The notes: generated by a model not told the origin, from the letters alone. 64,000 nt of DNA from UBA2093 sp044340485 (GCA_044340485.1 JBIITN010000001.1:78846-142845), one strand, 5' to 3'; counted from the stretch's first letter, positions 15,936 to 25,228 are shown. Translations and numbers: made by a program.

Positions 15936-17825
15936 GTGTATGTGAGCACGTCGGAACGATCTCCTCGCGACCAAGTCGGTGACGCCGGCAATGTTGGCAA
16001 TATCAGCAATGTTCACAATGTCAGCCGTCTCCTGCCTCTCGACCGTCAGTGGTTCATGGTGCCGTCTTCTGACGAGGTTCGCCGCAGTGTGGCCGACCCG
16101 CAGCGCCCCATTGATTGGTTTGACGCACGTGTTCCTGGCGAGTGGCGTTTTGAGGAAAACCCTGCCGACCATTCATCATCTGTCATGTATCGCACCACCT
16201 TTGATTCACCACCAATGGAAGACCACCATCGTCTGTTTGTTCAAAGCGATGGCATTTTCAACCAAGCAGACCTGTGGCTAGATGGTGCCTATCTCGGCGA
16301 TCAAGACGATTACTTTCTCAGACACCACCACGACATCACCGCCCTCGTTCGTCTCGAAACACACCACGAGCTTCTCCTAGAGGTGAACGGCGGTCGACAC
16401 GCTGGAATCTGGCAACCCATATCGCTACGGCGCACAGGCTCAGCCCTTCTTCGATCCGTACGAGTTCTCTGCCGCGACGCGAGCGACAACCGCGCCCATC
16501 TTTTAATTACCGCCCATATCGATGCAGCAACATCGTGTGTCAGCACAATTCGCACTAGTGCTGACGGTGTTGCGATCTCAACGCGGGGTCAATCATTGTC
16601 TCGTGGTGAGAATGTGGTGTCGTGGACCGTCGACATCAATAACCCTGCGTTGTGGTGGCCATGGGCTCTCGGGGATCAACGGTTCGTATCGATTGATGTT
16701 GCAGTCGACATCGATGGTGAAACAAGCGACAGTTACAGCTGTCGTACTGGCATCCGTGAAGTGTCGATGAATGATTGGGTACTCACCGTCAACGGAGAGC
16801 GAATGTATCTCAAAGGCGCGTACATGCGCCAACACGAGACCGATTTAGGTCGGGTAGATCTCAATGATCTACAGCACGATGTCACGCTTGCAAAAGACGC
16901 GGGGCTGGATCTCATTCGTATGCGACGCCATGTTGCCCACCCTGCGATTTATGACACTGCTGACGACATCGGCATGTTGTTGTGGCAAGACATGCCCGAA
17001 CGACCAAACGGTAAACGTGGACGCAAATTGGCCGCACGATGGGCAAAAGGAATCGTCGATACGTTGGGTCACCGACCTTCTGTAGTGATGTGGCACCACA
17101 ACGTACTCGATCGTTTTTCGCATCGACATCTCACTCGCACTGACCCAACACGACCAGCAGTGGGGCACGTCAGTACCGCAATTCCACGTCAATGGAACAT
17201 GCATCCAAAACTCGCGTCGGTATATGACTCACTTGGTGCAATTGGAGACGAGTTTGTATCGGCCACAGCAGTGGCGCCAAACCTCGCGCGTTTTGTCACC
17301 CACGAAGAGACGAACCTGATCAATTCTCATCACAACATGAGCGACCCACGCCAGTTGCGTCTGGTTATCGAGCACCTGCGTCGCACCAAGTACGCACCAA
17401 CTGGTGGTTTCTGTTTCGTTGGTTTGCTCGATACATCAGTATTGGCCGATGACGGCGTGTTGTCTGTCGATCGACAGCCCAAACCCACATACTTTTCGCT
17501 CGTGGATGCCTGTCGCCCGCTCATCGTCACGTCTGACCCGTTGCCGCACGTGATGCGCCCAGGCGAGCTGCTCGATCTCGACATTCACGTGGTAAGCGAC
17601 ATACGCCATGACATCTCGAACGCGCGCGTGTCAGCCACGCTGTCGTGGCCAGGTGGACGCATTCAACGCGAGTGGATGGGCGATGTTGTAGCCGATAGCT
17701 GCGCCCGTGTCGGACACATCCGCATGGAAGTTCCCGTCACCGTGGGAACGCTTGATCTACATCTCAGCGTGCAAGCCGGTGAACACACCGCCAGCAATCA
17801 CTACGCCGCAACAGTCACAGCGTGA
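15936..17825 (+). CDS. Glycoside hydrolase family 2-fold protein, catalytic acid apparently missing
   Basis: 629 aa, GTG start. It has the GH2 order: sugar-binding jelly roll (RTTFDSPP, VQSDGIFNQADLWLDG), immunoglobulin-like domain (ENVVSWTVDINNPALWWPW), and TIM barrel (NGERMYLKGAYMRQHETDLG, LIRMRRHVAHPAIYDTADD, GMLLWQDMP). In GH2 enzymes the acid/base Glu is in a W-x-x-GNE motif after HPSVxxW. Here the equivalent is RPSVVMWHHNVLD, with no NE pair. A clear nucleophile Glu motif is also not evident (FVTHEETN is the nearest). It looks like a beta-mannosidase relative turned into a non-catalytic or altered protein. No signal peptide. The N-terminus has a short Asn-Val repeat. Confidence 0.75.
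   Translation: MYVSTSERSPRDQVGDAGNVGNISNVHNVSRLLPLDRQWFMVPSSDEVRRSVADPQRPIDWFDARVPGEWRFEENPADHSSSVMYRTTFDSPPMEDHHRLFVQSDGIFNQADLWLDGAYLGDQDDYFLRHHHDITALVRLETHHELLLEVNGGRHAGIWQPISLRRTGSALLRSVRVLCRDASDNRAHLLITAHIDAATSCVSTIRTSADGVAISTRGQSLSRGENVVSWTVDINNPALWWPWALGDQRFVSIDVAVDIDGETSDSYSCRTGIREVSMNDWVLTVNGERMYLKGAYMRQHETDLGRVDLNDLQHDVTLAKDAGLDLIRMRRHVAHPAIYDTADDIGMLLWQDMPERPNGKRGRKLAARWAKGIVDTLGHRPSVVMWHHNVLDRFSHRHLTRTDPTRPAVGHVSTAIPRQWNMHPKLASVYDSLGAIGDEFVSATAVAPNLARFVTHEETNLINSHHNMSDPRQLRLVIEHLRRTKYAPTGGFCFVGLLDTSVLADDGVLSVDRQPKPTYFSLVDACRPLIVTSDPLPHVMRPGELLDLDIHVVSDIRHDISNARVSATLSWPGGRIQREWMGDVVADSCARVGHIRMEVPVTVGTLDLHLSVQAGEHTASNHYAATVTA
15987..16022 (+). repeat. Four 9-nt imperfect tandem repeats inside the GH2-like gene
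   Basis: GGCAATGTT, GGCAATATC, AGCAATGTT, CACAATGTC in tandem encode GNVGNISNVHNV near the N-terminus. In-frame, so expansion would lengthen the Asn/Val linker without frameshift. Confidence 0.7.
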
Positions 17826-17832
17826 TACAGCG

Positions 17833-18609
17833 TTAATCGCGAGCGAGGTCTTTACGGTTGGCGAACTTGGCCTTGCGGTAGTCCTTGTTCATCAGCGCAA
17901 TAACGTCGATTGAGATTTCTTTCGGACATGCAGCCTCGCACTCACCATGGTTGGTGCATGAACCGAAGTACTCATCCATCGTGTCAACCATGGCCTCAGC
18001 ACGCTTGTAACGCTCCGATTGACCTTGTGGCAATCGGTTGAGGTGTGCAACCTTGGCAGCGGTGAACAAGTTGGCGGCGCCGTTTGGACACGCAGCAACA
18101 CATGCACCACAACCAATGCACTCAGCTGAGTCCATCGCTGCGTCTGCAACTGTCTTTGGAATGGGAATGAGGTTTGCATCGGGTGCACCACCAGTGTTGG
18201 AGGTGATAAAGCCACCAGATTCGATGATGCGGTCAAACGCTGAACGGTCAACCATCAAGTCTTTAATGATTGGGAATGCCGATGCGCGCCATGGCTCGAT
18301 GACGATCTCATCACCATCTTTGAACTTACGCATGTGCAATTGGCATGTGGCTGTGCCACGCTGCGGGCCGTGTGCTTGTCCGTTAATCATCAGCGAACAG
18401 GTTCCGCAGATGCCTTCACGACAATCGTGGTCAAAGACCACAGCTTCCTTGCCTTCGTGCACCAACTGGTCATTCAATATGTCGAGCATCTCCAAGAACG
18501 ACGCTTCGTCGGTGATCTCATTGATTCGGTGTATTTCAAAACGACCTTGTGTGTTCGGGTTGTCTTGACGCCAAATCTTGAGCGTGAGGTTTTTAATGGT
18601 GTTGCTCAC
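17833..18609 (-). CDS. sdhB: Succinate dehydrogenase iron-sulfur subunit
   Basis: 258 aa. Three cluster motifs are intact: CREGICGTC plus a later Cys for [2Fe-2S], CIGCGACVAACP for [4Fe-4S], and CTNHGECEAACPKEI for [3Fe-4S]. It carries electrons from SdhA to the membrane cytochrome b. The start overlaps the sdhA stop by 4 nt (ATGA), last gene of the sdhC-sdhA-sdhB operon. The spacing of residues and the 'NHGECEAACP' form resemble the Frd/Sdh group with a single large cytochrome b subunit. Its 3' end lies 8 nt from the convergent GH2-like gene's stop. Confidence 0.96.
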   Translation of the reverse strand: MSNTIKNLTLKIWRQDNPNTQGRFEIHRINEITDEASFLEMLDILNDQLVHEGKEAVVFDHDCREGICGTCSLMINGQAHGPQRGTATCQLHMRKFKDGDEIVIEPWRASAFPIIKDLMVDRSAFDRIIESGGFITSNTGGAPDANLIPIPKTVADAAMDSAECIGCGACVAACPNGAANLFTAAKVAHLNRLPQGQSERYKRAEAMVDTMDEYFGSCTNHGECEAACPKEISIDVIALMNKDYRKAKFANRKDLARD

Positions 18610-20558
18610 TTGTAACTCCTCGTCGCGAGGTGAACGGTTTCGAATTCGAGTGGTTCCACATTGAGATGTGCCTTCATGGGGTCACCTGTCCATTCGTATG
18701 CAGACACGTGACAGAAGTTGTCGTCATCTCGAAGTGCTTCACCATCGTCTGTCTGATACTCAGAACGGAAATGGCCGCCGCAACTTTCATTGCGGTCAAG
18801 CGCGTCACGACACATCAACATTCCCAATTCAAAGAAGTCTTCAACGCGACCGGCTTTTTCGAGCGTCTGGTTGAGGCTGTCGCCATCACCAGTGACCTTC
18901 AGGTCGGTCTTGAACTCGTCATACAGCGCGGGAATTTCGCGCAACGCGGTCTCGAGACCCTCTTTAGTGCGCTCCATTCCACAGTGTTCCCAAATCAATT
19001 TGCCAAGTTCACGATGGAACGTGTCTGGCGACCGTGTGCCATTGATTGCAAGGTATCCGTTGAAGCGTTGACGCGCTTCTTCTTCGGCCCTTTTGAACTC
19101 TGGATGATCGGTGCCTGGAATTGGCTTGTTCAACATCGGAGCAAGTTGGTTGCCGATGGTGTATGGCAACACGAAGTAGCCGTCTGACAAACCTTGCATC
19201 AACGCACTTGCGCCAAGACGGTTTGCACCGTGGTCAGAGAAGTTTGCTTCTCCTGCTGCATAGAGGCCAGGGATTGTTGTTTCGAGTTCGTAGTCGACCC
19301 ATACGCCGCCCATGGTGTAGTGGGTTGCAGGGTAGATACGCATTGGTACGTCGTATGGATTCTCGCCAGAGATGCGCTCGTACATCTCGAACAAGTTGCC
19401 GTAGCGCTCCGCAACAACATCACGGCCGAGTCGATTAATCGCATCTGCGAAGTCGAGGTACACACCGTTTTTCTGTGGACCAACACCGAGACCCTTATCG
19501 ACGGCACGCTTTGCAGCGCGCGAAGAGATGTCGCGTGGAGCCAAGTTGCCAAACGATGGATAGAGACGCTCTAAGTAGTAGTCACGCTCATTTTCCGGGA
19601 TTTCGTGTGCTGCGCGTGTCTCATTGGAGTTCGTGGGAACCCACACGCGTCCGTCATTTCGTAGTGACTCTGACATGAGTGTCAACTTGGATTGTGATGG
19701 ATCACTTTGCGGAATACACGTGGGGTGAATCTGAGTGAAACAAGGGTTTGCAAACAACGCACCACGACGATGCGCGCGCCATGCTGCAGTGACATTGCAG
19801 GCCATCGCGTTTGTCGACAAGAAGAAAACGTTTCCGTATCCACCAGTTGCCAATACAACAGCGTGTGCCGAGTGCGATGCGACCTCTCCGGTCATCAAGT
19901 CGCGCACAACAATTCCGGCACAACGACCGTCGATCACAACGACATCAACCAACTCGGTGCGGTTAAACAAACGCACGCCGCCGAGACCAATCTGACGAGC
20001 AAGCTGCTGGTATGCGCCAAGCAACAACTGCTGACCGGTTTGACCACGGGCATAGAACGTGCGACTTACTTGTGCACCGCCAAACGAACGGTTATCAAGA
20101 AGACCGCCGTATTCGCGAGCAAATGGCACACCTTGGGCAACCATTTGGTCGATGATGTCGACGCTGTTTTGCGCAAGGCGATGCACGTTTGCTTCACGCG
20201 CGCGGAAGTCCCCACCTTTTACGGTGTCGTAAAACAAGCGATAAATGCTGTCGCCGTCACCTTGGTAGTTCTTTGCCGCATTGATGCCACCCTGAGCAGC
20301 AATGGAGTGCGCACGACGTGGCGAGTCGTGGAATGTAAAGGCATCAACTTGGTAGCCCAGCTCTGCAAGTGTCGCTGCTGCTGATGCGCCGGCAAGACCG
20401 GTGCCAACAACGATGACTTTGAACTTGCGCTTGTTATTTGGGTTGACCAACTTCATGTCGGCCTTGTAGTTGTCCCACTTCTCATCAATAGATCCCTGTG
20501 GGACCTTTGAGTTGAGTTGAATGTGGTTTTGAGCCAGCAGATCTTGTGTGAGTGTCAT
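18606..20558 (-). CDS. sdhA: Succinate dehydrogenase flavoprotein subunit
   Basis: 650 aa. The N-terminal FAD-binding VIVVGTGLAGASAA and the HSIAAQGGINAA segment with the His that covalently binds FAD are present. The substrate region (FTQIHPTCI, GGVWVDYELETTIPGLYAAGE) and C-terminal ELGMLMCRDALDRNESCGGHFR are typical. It oxidises succinate to fumarate in the TCA cycle at the membrane. It follows sdhC by 30 nt and overlaps sdhB by 4 nt. Length matches the long SdhA type of the b558 complexes. Confidence 0.97.
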   Translation of the reverse strand: MTLTQDLLAQNHIQLNSKVPQGSIDEKWDNYKADMKLVNPNNKRKFKVIVVGTGLAGASAAATLAELGYQVDAFTFHDSPRRAHSIAAQGGINAAKNYQGDGDSIYRLFYDTVKGGDFRAREANVHRLAQNSVDIIDQMVAQGVPFAREYGGLLDNRSFGGAQVSRTFYARGQTGQQLLLGAYQQLARQIGLGGVRLFNRTELVDVVVIDGRCAGIVVRDLMTGEVASHSAHAVVLATGGYGNVFFLSTNAMACNVTAAWRAHRRGALFANPCFTQIHPTCIPQSDPSQSKLTLMSESLRNDGRVWVPTNSNETRAAHEIPENERDYYLERLYPSFGNLAPRDISSRAAKRAVDKGLGVGPQKNGVYLDFADAINRLGRDVVAERYGNLFEMYERISGENPYDVPMRIYPATHYTMGGVWVDYELETTIPGLYAAGEANFSDHGANRLGASALMQGLSDGYFVLPYTIGNQLAPMLNKPIPGTDHPEFKRAEEEARQRFNGYLAINGTRSPDTFHRELGKLIWEHCGMERTKEGLETALREIPALYDEFKTDLKVTGDGDSLNQTLEKAGRVEDFFELGMLMCRDALDRNESCGGHFRSEYQTDDGEALRDDDNFCHVSAYEWTGDPMKAHLNVEPLEFETVHLATRSYK

Positions 20559-20588
20559 GGTTGTTTTCTTCCTCTTCGATTCTGCGAA

Positions 20589-21347
20589 CTATCCGACGAT
20601 TCCGGCCATCACCGCGACGGGGAACGAAACGTTGCCCACCACGACCACAGCAGCAAAGCCAGTGGCAAAGGCGCGACGCCACTTGTTGAAGCGCGGGTTA
20701 TTCCAACCGAGTGATTGGAAAATGCTCCATGCGCCGTGGAACAAGTGAATACCCAACAAGATGTTGGCAACGATATAGAAAATGGACACTGGTACGCGTT
20801 CAAAACTGCGCACCACGTTGTCGTAGACGTTTTCGCGAACAAACTCTCCGTCTGCTCCCACTTCATTCACGACACCGAAGGTGAGGTCAAGAAGATGCCA
20901 CACGATGAACGCAAGAACAACAATGCCGGTAAGGCGCATCGTGCGACTTGCGAAATTTGCTACTTGATAGTCACGTGACGACTGGTAACGAACAGGACGT
21001 GCGCGACGATTCAACATGGTGAGTGAGTACGCCGCATGCAAGTGAAGAATCAACATTGCAAGCAATCCGCCGCGAAGACCCCACAACACGTATTCCTTCG
21101 GTGCGATGGGATACAACAACTTCTTCAACCATGCCGCGTATGCGTCGTAGTCGGCAGGACCGAAGTACATCTTCAGGTTGCCGATCATGTGAAACAACAC
21201 GAATCCCATGAGCCCAATGCCAGTGATGGCCATGACGTATTTCTTGCCAACTGCGGTTGAATAAAAATCAACCAAAAACATGCGGCGCTTGCGCGACCCG
21301 GTAGCAGTGCCGCTGACCGGTCCTCGCTGATTAACAATCTGTGCCAT
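20589..21347 (-). CDS. sdhC: Succinate dehydrogenase cytochrome b558-type membrane subunit
   Basis: 252 aa from the ATG at 21347, preceded by GGGGAGA 7 nt upstream; the frame could extend to 21401 but without a Shine-Dalgarno. Five membrane helices are apparent with conserved histidines (VLFHMIGNL, LILHLHAAYS, FIVWHLLDL, GIHLFHGAW), consistent with the two-heme, single-polypeptide b558 family found with SdhA/SdhB of the Bacillus/Campylobacter type. It anchors the complex and reduces menaquinone. First gene of the operon; an ACGGTT/AACCGT inverted repeat lies about 30 nt upstream. Confidence 0.92.
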   Translation of the reverse strand: MAQIVNQRGPVSGTATGSRKRRMFLVDFYSTAVGKKYVMAITGIGLMGFVLFHMIGNLKMYFGPADYDAYAAWLKKLLYPIAPKEYVLWGLRGGLLAMLILHLHAAYSLTMLNRRARPVRYQSSRDYQVANFASRTMRLTGIVVLAFIVWHLLDLTFGVVNEVGADGEFVRENVYDNVVRSFERVPVSIFYIVANILLGIHLFHGAWSIFQSLGWNNPRFNKWRRAFATGFAAVVVVGNVSFPVAVMAGIVG

Positions 21348-21378
21348 GCGTGTCTCCCCGGTAACTGGCGTTGTCACA

Positions 21379-21393
21379 ACGGTTAAAAACCGT
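21379..21393. promoter_or_regulatory. Inverted repeat upstream of sdhC
   Basis: ACGGTT-aaa-AACCGT, 32 nt before the sdhC start codon. It could be an operator or a small leader hairpin for the sdh operon. Confidence 0.3.
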
Positions 21394-21464
21394 AGTCCCA
21401 CGGGCCCCTCACAAGGGAATTAGCCAGCGTTGCCGCTGACACCCGCGCAGACAGTGCTCTGTTT

Positions 21465-21493
21465 TTGACTTTCTGTGCAAACCTGAGCATAGA
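21465..21493 (+). promoter_or_regulatory. Candidate promoter for the membrane pyrophosphatase gene
   Basis: TTGACT at 21465 and CATAGA at 21488 are separated by 17 nt, a fair match to a housekeeping promoter. The start codon lies about 80 nt further on. The 180-nt interval between sdhC and hppA otherwise shows no gene. Confidence 0.35.
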
Positions 21494-21581
21494 GACAAAC
21501 AGATTTCGCTTTGGCGTGCCGTAGTTCACTACTGTTGAAGAGGTTCAATAACCGGGTCTCACATACAGGACGGACAATCCC

Positions 21582-23693
21582 ATGGAATCAATTCTCTATC
21601 TTGCTGCGGCATCAGCCATTTTGGCTTTGTTGCTGGCAGTCTTTTTCTTCAAGTGGGTGGCGAAAGCCTCCCCTGGTAACGAGCGAATGGTCTTTTTGAT
21701 GACCGAAATTCAAAAGGGCGCCAAAGCCTTTTTGAAAAAGGAGTATTCCTGGGTTGCTGTCTTTGTCGTGATACTTGCAGTGGTACTTGCCATAGTCATT
21801 GCTCCACTTGCGGCAGTTACCTATGTCTTGGGCGCTGTATTGTCGGCCACTGCCGGGTACATCGGTATGACCGTTGCGACCATGGCAAACGCACGAACAG
21901 CTGAAGCCGCCAAAGATGGCCCAGGCAAAGCGCTCCCCATCGCATTCCGCGGTGGCGCTGTCATGGGATTCACAGTGGCGGGTCTGTCACTGCTTGGACT
22001 TGCCGGTGTCTACCTCGTGTTTATTTCATGGGCCGAAGTTGACGATGCTTTTGAAATCTTGACTGCGTTTGGTCTTGGTGCATCTTCTATTGCACTGTTT
22101 TCACGTGTTGGCGGCGGTATCTACACCAAAGCTGCCGACGTGGGCGCTGACCTCGTAGGAAAAGTAGAAGCTGGTATTCCAGAAGATGACCCGCGTAACC
22201 CCGCCACGATCGCAGACAACGTTGGCGACAACGTCGGCGACGTTGCCGGTATGGGTGCTGACCTATTCGAGTCATACACTGGATCGATCATCGCTCCAAT
22301 TTCACTGGTTGCATTCGCAGCGGTTGCCGCTGGCGCGACTGAAGTTGGTATTGATGCAACTCAAGCAAGTGAAAGCAACATCATCGAACTGTTGATGTTC
22401 CCATTTGCTATTGCATTTATCGGAATGATCGCATCGATCATTGGTTCGTTCTTCGTGCGCGGTGGTAGCTCCACCGATTCACACGCTCTCTCGCGTGCGT
22501 TGCACATGGGCACCAATGTTGCAATGGGCCTTACCGCAATCGGAACCGTTGTGTTGTCGTACATCATGTTTGACGATGATCAATGGGGTCTCGCGGTATC
22601 AGTAGTTGGTGGTCTTGTTGTTGGTTGGGCTCTTGGAAAAACAGCCGAGTTCTACACCTCTGATCACTACGGCACAGTGAAAAAGATTGCAAAGCAATCT
22701 GAAACTGGTCCTGCCACAACAGTTCTCTCGGGTATTTCTGCCGGCATGGTGTCGGTGGCTTCGTCGGTCATCCTCATCGTTATTGGTGTGGGTCTTGCGT
22801 ATTGGGGTGCCGAGCAAACACTCGGTGAGACATACCTCGGAGTTCCTGGTGGCATCTACGGCATCGCCGTTGCTGCAATCGGCATGCTCGCAACAACCGG
22901 CGCTGTTGTGTCAGTTGACGCGTACGGACCAATTTCTGACAACGCTGGTGGTATTGCTGAAATGGCTCACCTTGACCCAAGCGTTCGCAAAGTCACTGAT
23001 GCACTCGACTCGCTCGGCAACACCACCGCGGCAATTGCAAAAGGTTTTGCTGTCGGATCAGCAGCGCTCACCGCGTTGGCGCTGTTCAAGAGCTACCAGT
23101 ACGCAATCAACAAAGCCGACCCGACATCTTCTCTCAATCTCAACATTGGTGAGATTGAGGTATTCATCGGTCTCTTCATTGGTGCCGGACTTCCGTTCCT
23201 CTTTGCTGCTCTCACGATCGACGCTGTTGGTCGTGCGGCAAACAAGATGATCGAAGAAGTGCGTCGTCAGTTCCGCGAGATTCCAGGCCTTCGTGAAGGC
23301 AAAGAAGGCGTGATCCCCGACTCTGCACGTTGTGTTGCTATTTCTACCGAAGCATCACTACGCGAAATGATTATTCCTGGCGCACTCGCAATTGTTGTTC
23401 CGTTGGTCGTTGGTTTCATTAGCGCAGACGCACTCGGTGGTCTCCTTGCTGGCGCACTCGTCACTGGATTTGCCATCGCCATCTTCATGGCGAACGCAGG
23501 TGGCGCGTGGGACAACGCAAAGAAGTACATCGAAGCAGGTCACCATGGCGGCAAAGGCTCAGAGCCACACAAAGCAGCCGTCGTGGGCGACACGGTGGGT
23601 GACCCATTCAAGGACACCTCTGGCCCGGCGATGAACATCCTTATCAAGGTGATGACAATCGTTGCACTGGTATTTGCCAGCGCATTTGTGTGA
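21582..23693 (+). CDS. hppA: Membrane-bound ion-translocating pyrophosphatase, K+-dependent type
   Basis: 703 aa with about 16 membrane helices. The pyrophosphate-binding loop DVGADLVGKVEAGIPEDDPR and the following DNVGDNVGD Asp cluster are intact, as is DTVGDPFKDTSGPA near the C-terminus. The GNTTAAIAKGFA stretch has Ala at the position where K+-independent enzymes have Lys (GNTTKA), so it should need K+. It hydrolyses pyrophosphate and pumps H+ or Na+ across the membrane; the ion cannot be settled by eye. It stands alone with its own promoter candidate and a strong terminator 18 nt after the stop. Confidence 0.96.
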   Translation: MESILYLAAASAILALLLAVFFFKWVAKASPGNERMVFLMTEIQKGAKAFLKKEYSWVAVFVVILAVVLAIVIAPLAAVTYVLGAVLSATAGYIGMTVATMANARTAEAAKDGPGKALPIAFRGGAVMGFTVAGLSLLGLAGVYLVFISWAEVDDAFEILTAFGLGASSIALFSRVGGGIYTKAADVGADLVGKVEAGIPEDDPRNPATIADNVGDNVGDVAGMGADLFESYTGSIIAPISLVAFAAVAAGATEVGIDATQASESNIIELLMFPFAIAFIGMIASIIGSFFVRGGSSTDSHALSRALHMGTNVAMGLTAIGTVVLSYIMFDDDQWGLAVSVVGGLVVGWALGKTAEFYTSDHYGTVKKIAKQSETGPATTVLSGISAGMVSVASSVILIVIGVGLAYWGAEQTLGETYLGVPGGIYGIAVAAIGMLATTGAVVSVDAYGPISDNAGGIAEMAHLDPSVRKVTDALDSLGNTTAAIAKGFAVGSAALTALALFKSYQYAINKADPTSSLNLNIGEIEVFIGLFIGAGLPFLFAALTIDAVGRAANKMIEEVRRQFREIPGLREGKEGVIPDSARCVAISTEASLREMIIPGALAIVVPLVVGFISADALGGLLAGALVTGFAIAIFMANAGGAWDNAKKYIEAGHHGGKGSEPHKAAVVGDTVGDPFKDTSGPAMNILIKVMTIVALVFASAFV

Positions 23694-23710
23694 TCCATAC
23701 CTAACGCTGC

Positions 23711-23741
23711 AAAAGCCCCGGGGGAAACCCCCGGGGCTTTT
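23711..23741 (+). terminator. Strong Rho-independent terminator after hppA
   Basis: AAAAGCCCCGGGGG-aaa-CCCCCGGGGCTTTT: a near-perfect 14-bp stem with a 3-nt loop and a following T-rich tail. It probably works in both directions, but only hppA reads into it. Confidence 0.95.
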
Positions 23742-23811
23742 GTTATTCGAGGCGACCTCGCTGCACAACTAAAACGTGGGCATATGGTTCACTGAACGGC
23801 AGACTAGACAG

Positions 23812-24201
23812 ATGCGTTATTTGAGTCTCGAGTGGATTGAAGCTTTACGCGACAAAGTCGCAGCAAGCACAGACCTATCAACGCTTGCCAACGATTACTC
23901 CATCAACGTCACTCAAGTAGTCACAGACGGTCCGGAAGGAACAATCACCTACCACTTGTCTGTAGGCAACGGTGGTGCATCATTTGGTGCAGGCGCGGCA
24001 GCAAACGAAGACGTGCGCATGGAGCAGTCGTGGGATACTGCTATCGCGATCGCCACTGGTGAAACAAACGCCCAAGATGTGTTCATCAATGGTGAAGTAC
24101 GCATCACTGGCGATGTGCAAAAACTCATCGCAAGTGAACCAGTGTTTGCAGCTCTTGACTCTGTCTTTGAAGACGTTCGCGCGCACACCGTGTACGCGTA
24201 A
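23812..24201 (+). CDS. SCP2 sterol-transfer-domain-like protein
   Basis: 129 aa from the ATG at 23812; an upstream in-frame start at 23776 would add 12 residues. The pattern YHLSVGNGGASFGAGAAANEDVRM...TAIAIATGETNAQDVFINGEVRITGD...KLI matches SCP2-like lipid-binding domains, in particular the final G(xx)G-D-xxKL block. These proteins bind lipids or act in acyl-CoA transfer. No partner gene is adjacent. The protein is convergent with mdh; a 15-nt triple repeat lies between them. Confidence 0.78.
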   Translation: MRYLSLEWIEALRDKVAASTDLSTLANDYSINVTQVVTDGPEGTITYHLSVGNGGASFGAGAAANEDVRMEQSWDTAIAIATGETNAQDVFINGEVRITGDVQKLIASEPVFAALDSVFEDVRAHTVYA

Positions 24202-24210
24202 TACATCTGT

Positions 24211-24255
24211 GTGAGATCGAACCGAGTGAGATCAAACTGTGTTAGATCAGACCGA
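24211..24255. repeat. Three 15-nt tandem repeats spanning the mdh stop codon
   Basis: GTGAGATCGAACCGA, GTGAGATCAAACTGT and GTTAGATCAGACCGA follow each other without gaps. The third copy covers the last codons and TAA of mdh, so the other two look like degenerate copies of the gene's own 3' end beyond the stop. Confidence 0.75.
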
Positions 24256-25228
24256 GTTTCTTGACTTCGTCACGCTCTTCAATCAACTCGGCAACTGACG
24301 CATCGATCTTTGCGCGGCTAAACGCATCAATGTCGAGACCTTGCACGATCTGGTAATCGCCGTTTTTACACACGCATGGGAATGAGGAAATGATTCCCTC
24401 TGGAACGCCATAGCTACCGTCTGACGGAATTGCCATCGACACCCAGTCACCATCTGGTGTGCCGAGTGCCCAGTTGCGCATGTGATCGATGGCGGCATTT
24501 GCTGCAGATGCTGCCGATGACAAACCACGTGCCTTGATGATGGCAGCGCCACGCTTTGCCACAGTGGGAATGAAATCGTTCTCAAGCCAGTTTTGATCAT
24601 TCACTGTTTGAGCAGCATTCTTTCCATCGATCTCACAGTGGAACAGGTCTGGATACTGCGTGCTCGAGTGGTTACCCCAAATAGTCATCTTCGTAATCGA
24701 TGACACAGGCTTTGACACTTTTGCTGCCAACTGGGAAATTGCGCGGTTGTGGTCGAGGCGAGTCATTGCTGTGAAACAACGTGGGTCAAGGCCTTTTGCA
24801 TTGTTCATCGCGATTAGTGCGTTGGTGTTTGCGGGGTTGCCTACCACCAGCACTTTGACGTTCTTCTTCGCTGCCTTTGCAAGTGCCTCACCTTGTGGCT
24901 TGAAGATGCCACCGTTTGCCGACAACAAGTCGCCGCGCTCCATACCGTCTTTGCGTGGCATCGCGCCGACAAGAAACGCTGCGTCTGCATCGCCGAATGC
25001 TGTCTCTGCGCTATCGGTGCGCACTATTCCTTGCAGCAGTGGGAATGCACAGTCGTCAAGTTCCATGGCAACACCTTCCAGCGCACCAAGTGCTGGGGTG
25101 ATTTCCAGCAACTGCAAGATCACTGGAGTGTTGGGGCCGAACACGGCGCCAGAGGCAATACGGAACAAGAGGCTGTAGCCGATCTGACCGGCAGCACCGG
25201 TGACGGCAACACGAACGGGAGTTGTCAT
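24242..25228 (-). CDS. mdh: Malate dehydrogenase
   Basis: 328 aa from the ATG at 25228 (MTTPVRVAVTGAAGQIGYSL). It has the NAD-binding GAAGQIG, substrate Arg loop VGAMPRKDGMERGDLL, VGNPANTNAL and catalytic His in IWGNHSSTQYPD. It is the cytosolic, NADP-MDH-like group with about 328 residues that is usual in actinobacteria. It converts malate and oxaloacetate. A longer frame to 25306 lacks support. It closes the TCA-cycle set together with sdhCAB and sucCD in this window. Confidence 0.97.
   Translation of the reverse strand: MTTPVRVAVTGAAGQIGYSLLFRIASGAVFGPNTPVILQLLEITPALGALEGVAMELDDCAFPLLQGIVRTDSAETAFGDADAAFLVGAMPRKDGMERGDLLSANGGIFKPQGEALAKAAKKNVKVLVVGNPANTNALIAMNNAKGLDPRCFTAMTRLDHNRAISQLAAKVSKPVSSITKMTIWGNHSSTQYPDLFHCEIDGKNAAQTVNDQNWLENDFIPTVAKRGAAIIKARGLSSAASAANAAIDHMRNWALGTPDGDWVSMAIPSDGSYGVPEGIISSFPCVCKNGDYQIVQGLDIDAFSRAKIDASVAELIEERDEVKKLGLI

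Noticed and set aside
22687..23250. A 187-codon frame within hppA in another frame.
   Set aside because: Lies inside a conserved membrane pyrophosphatase gene; Ser/Leu-rich composition is a frame-shadow effect.
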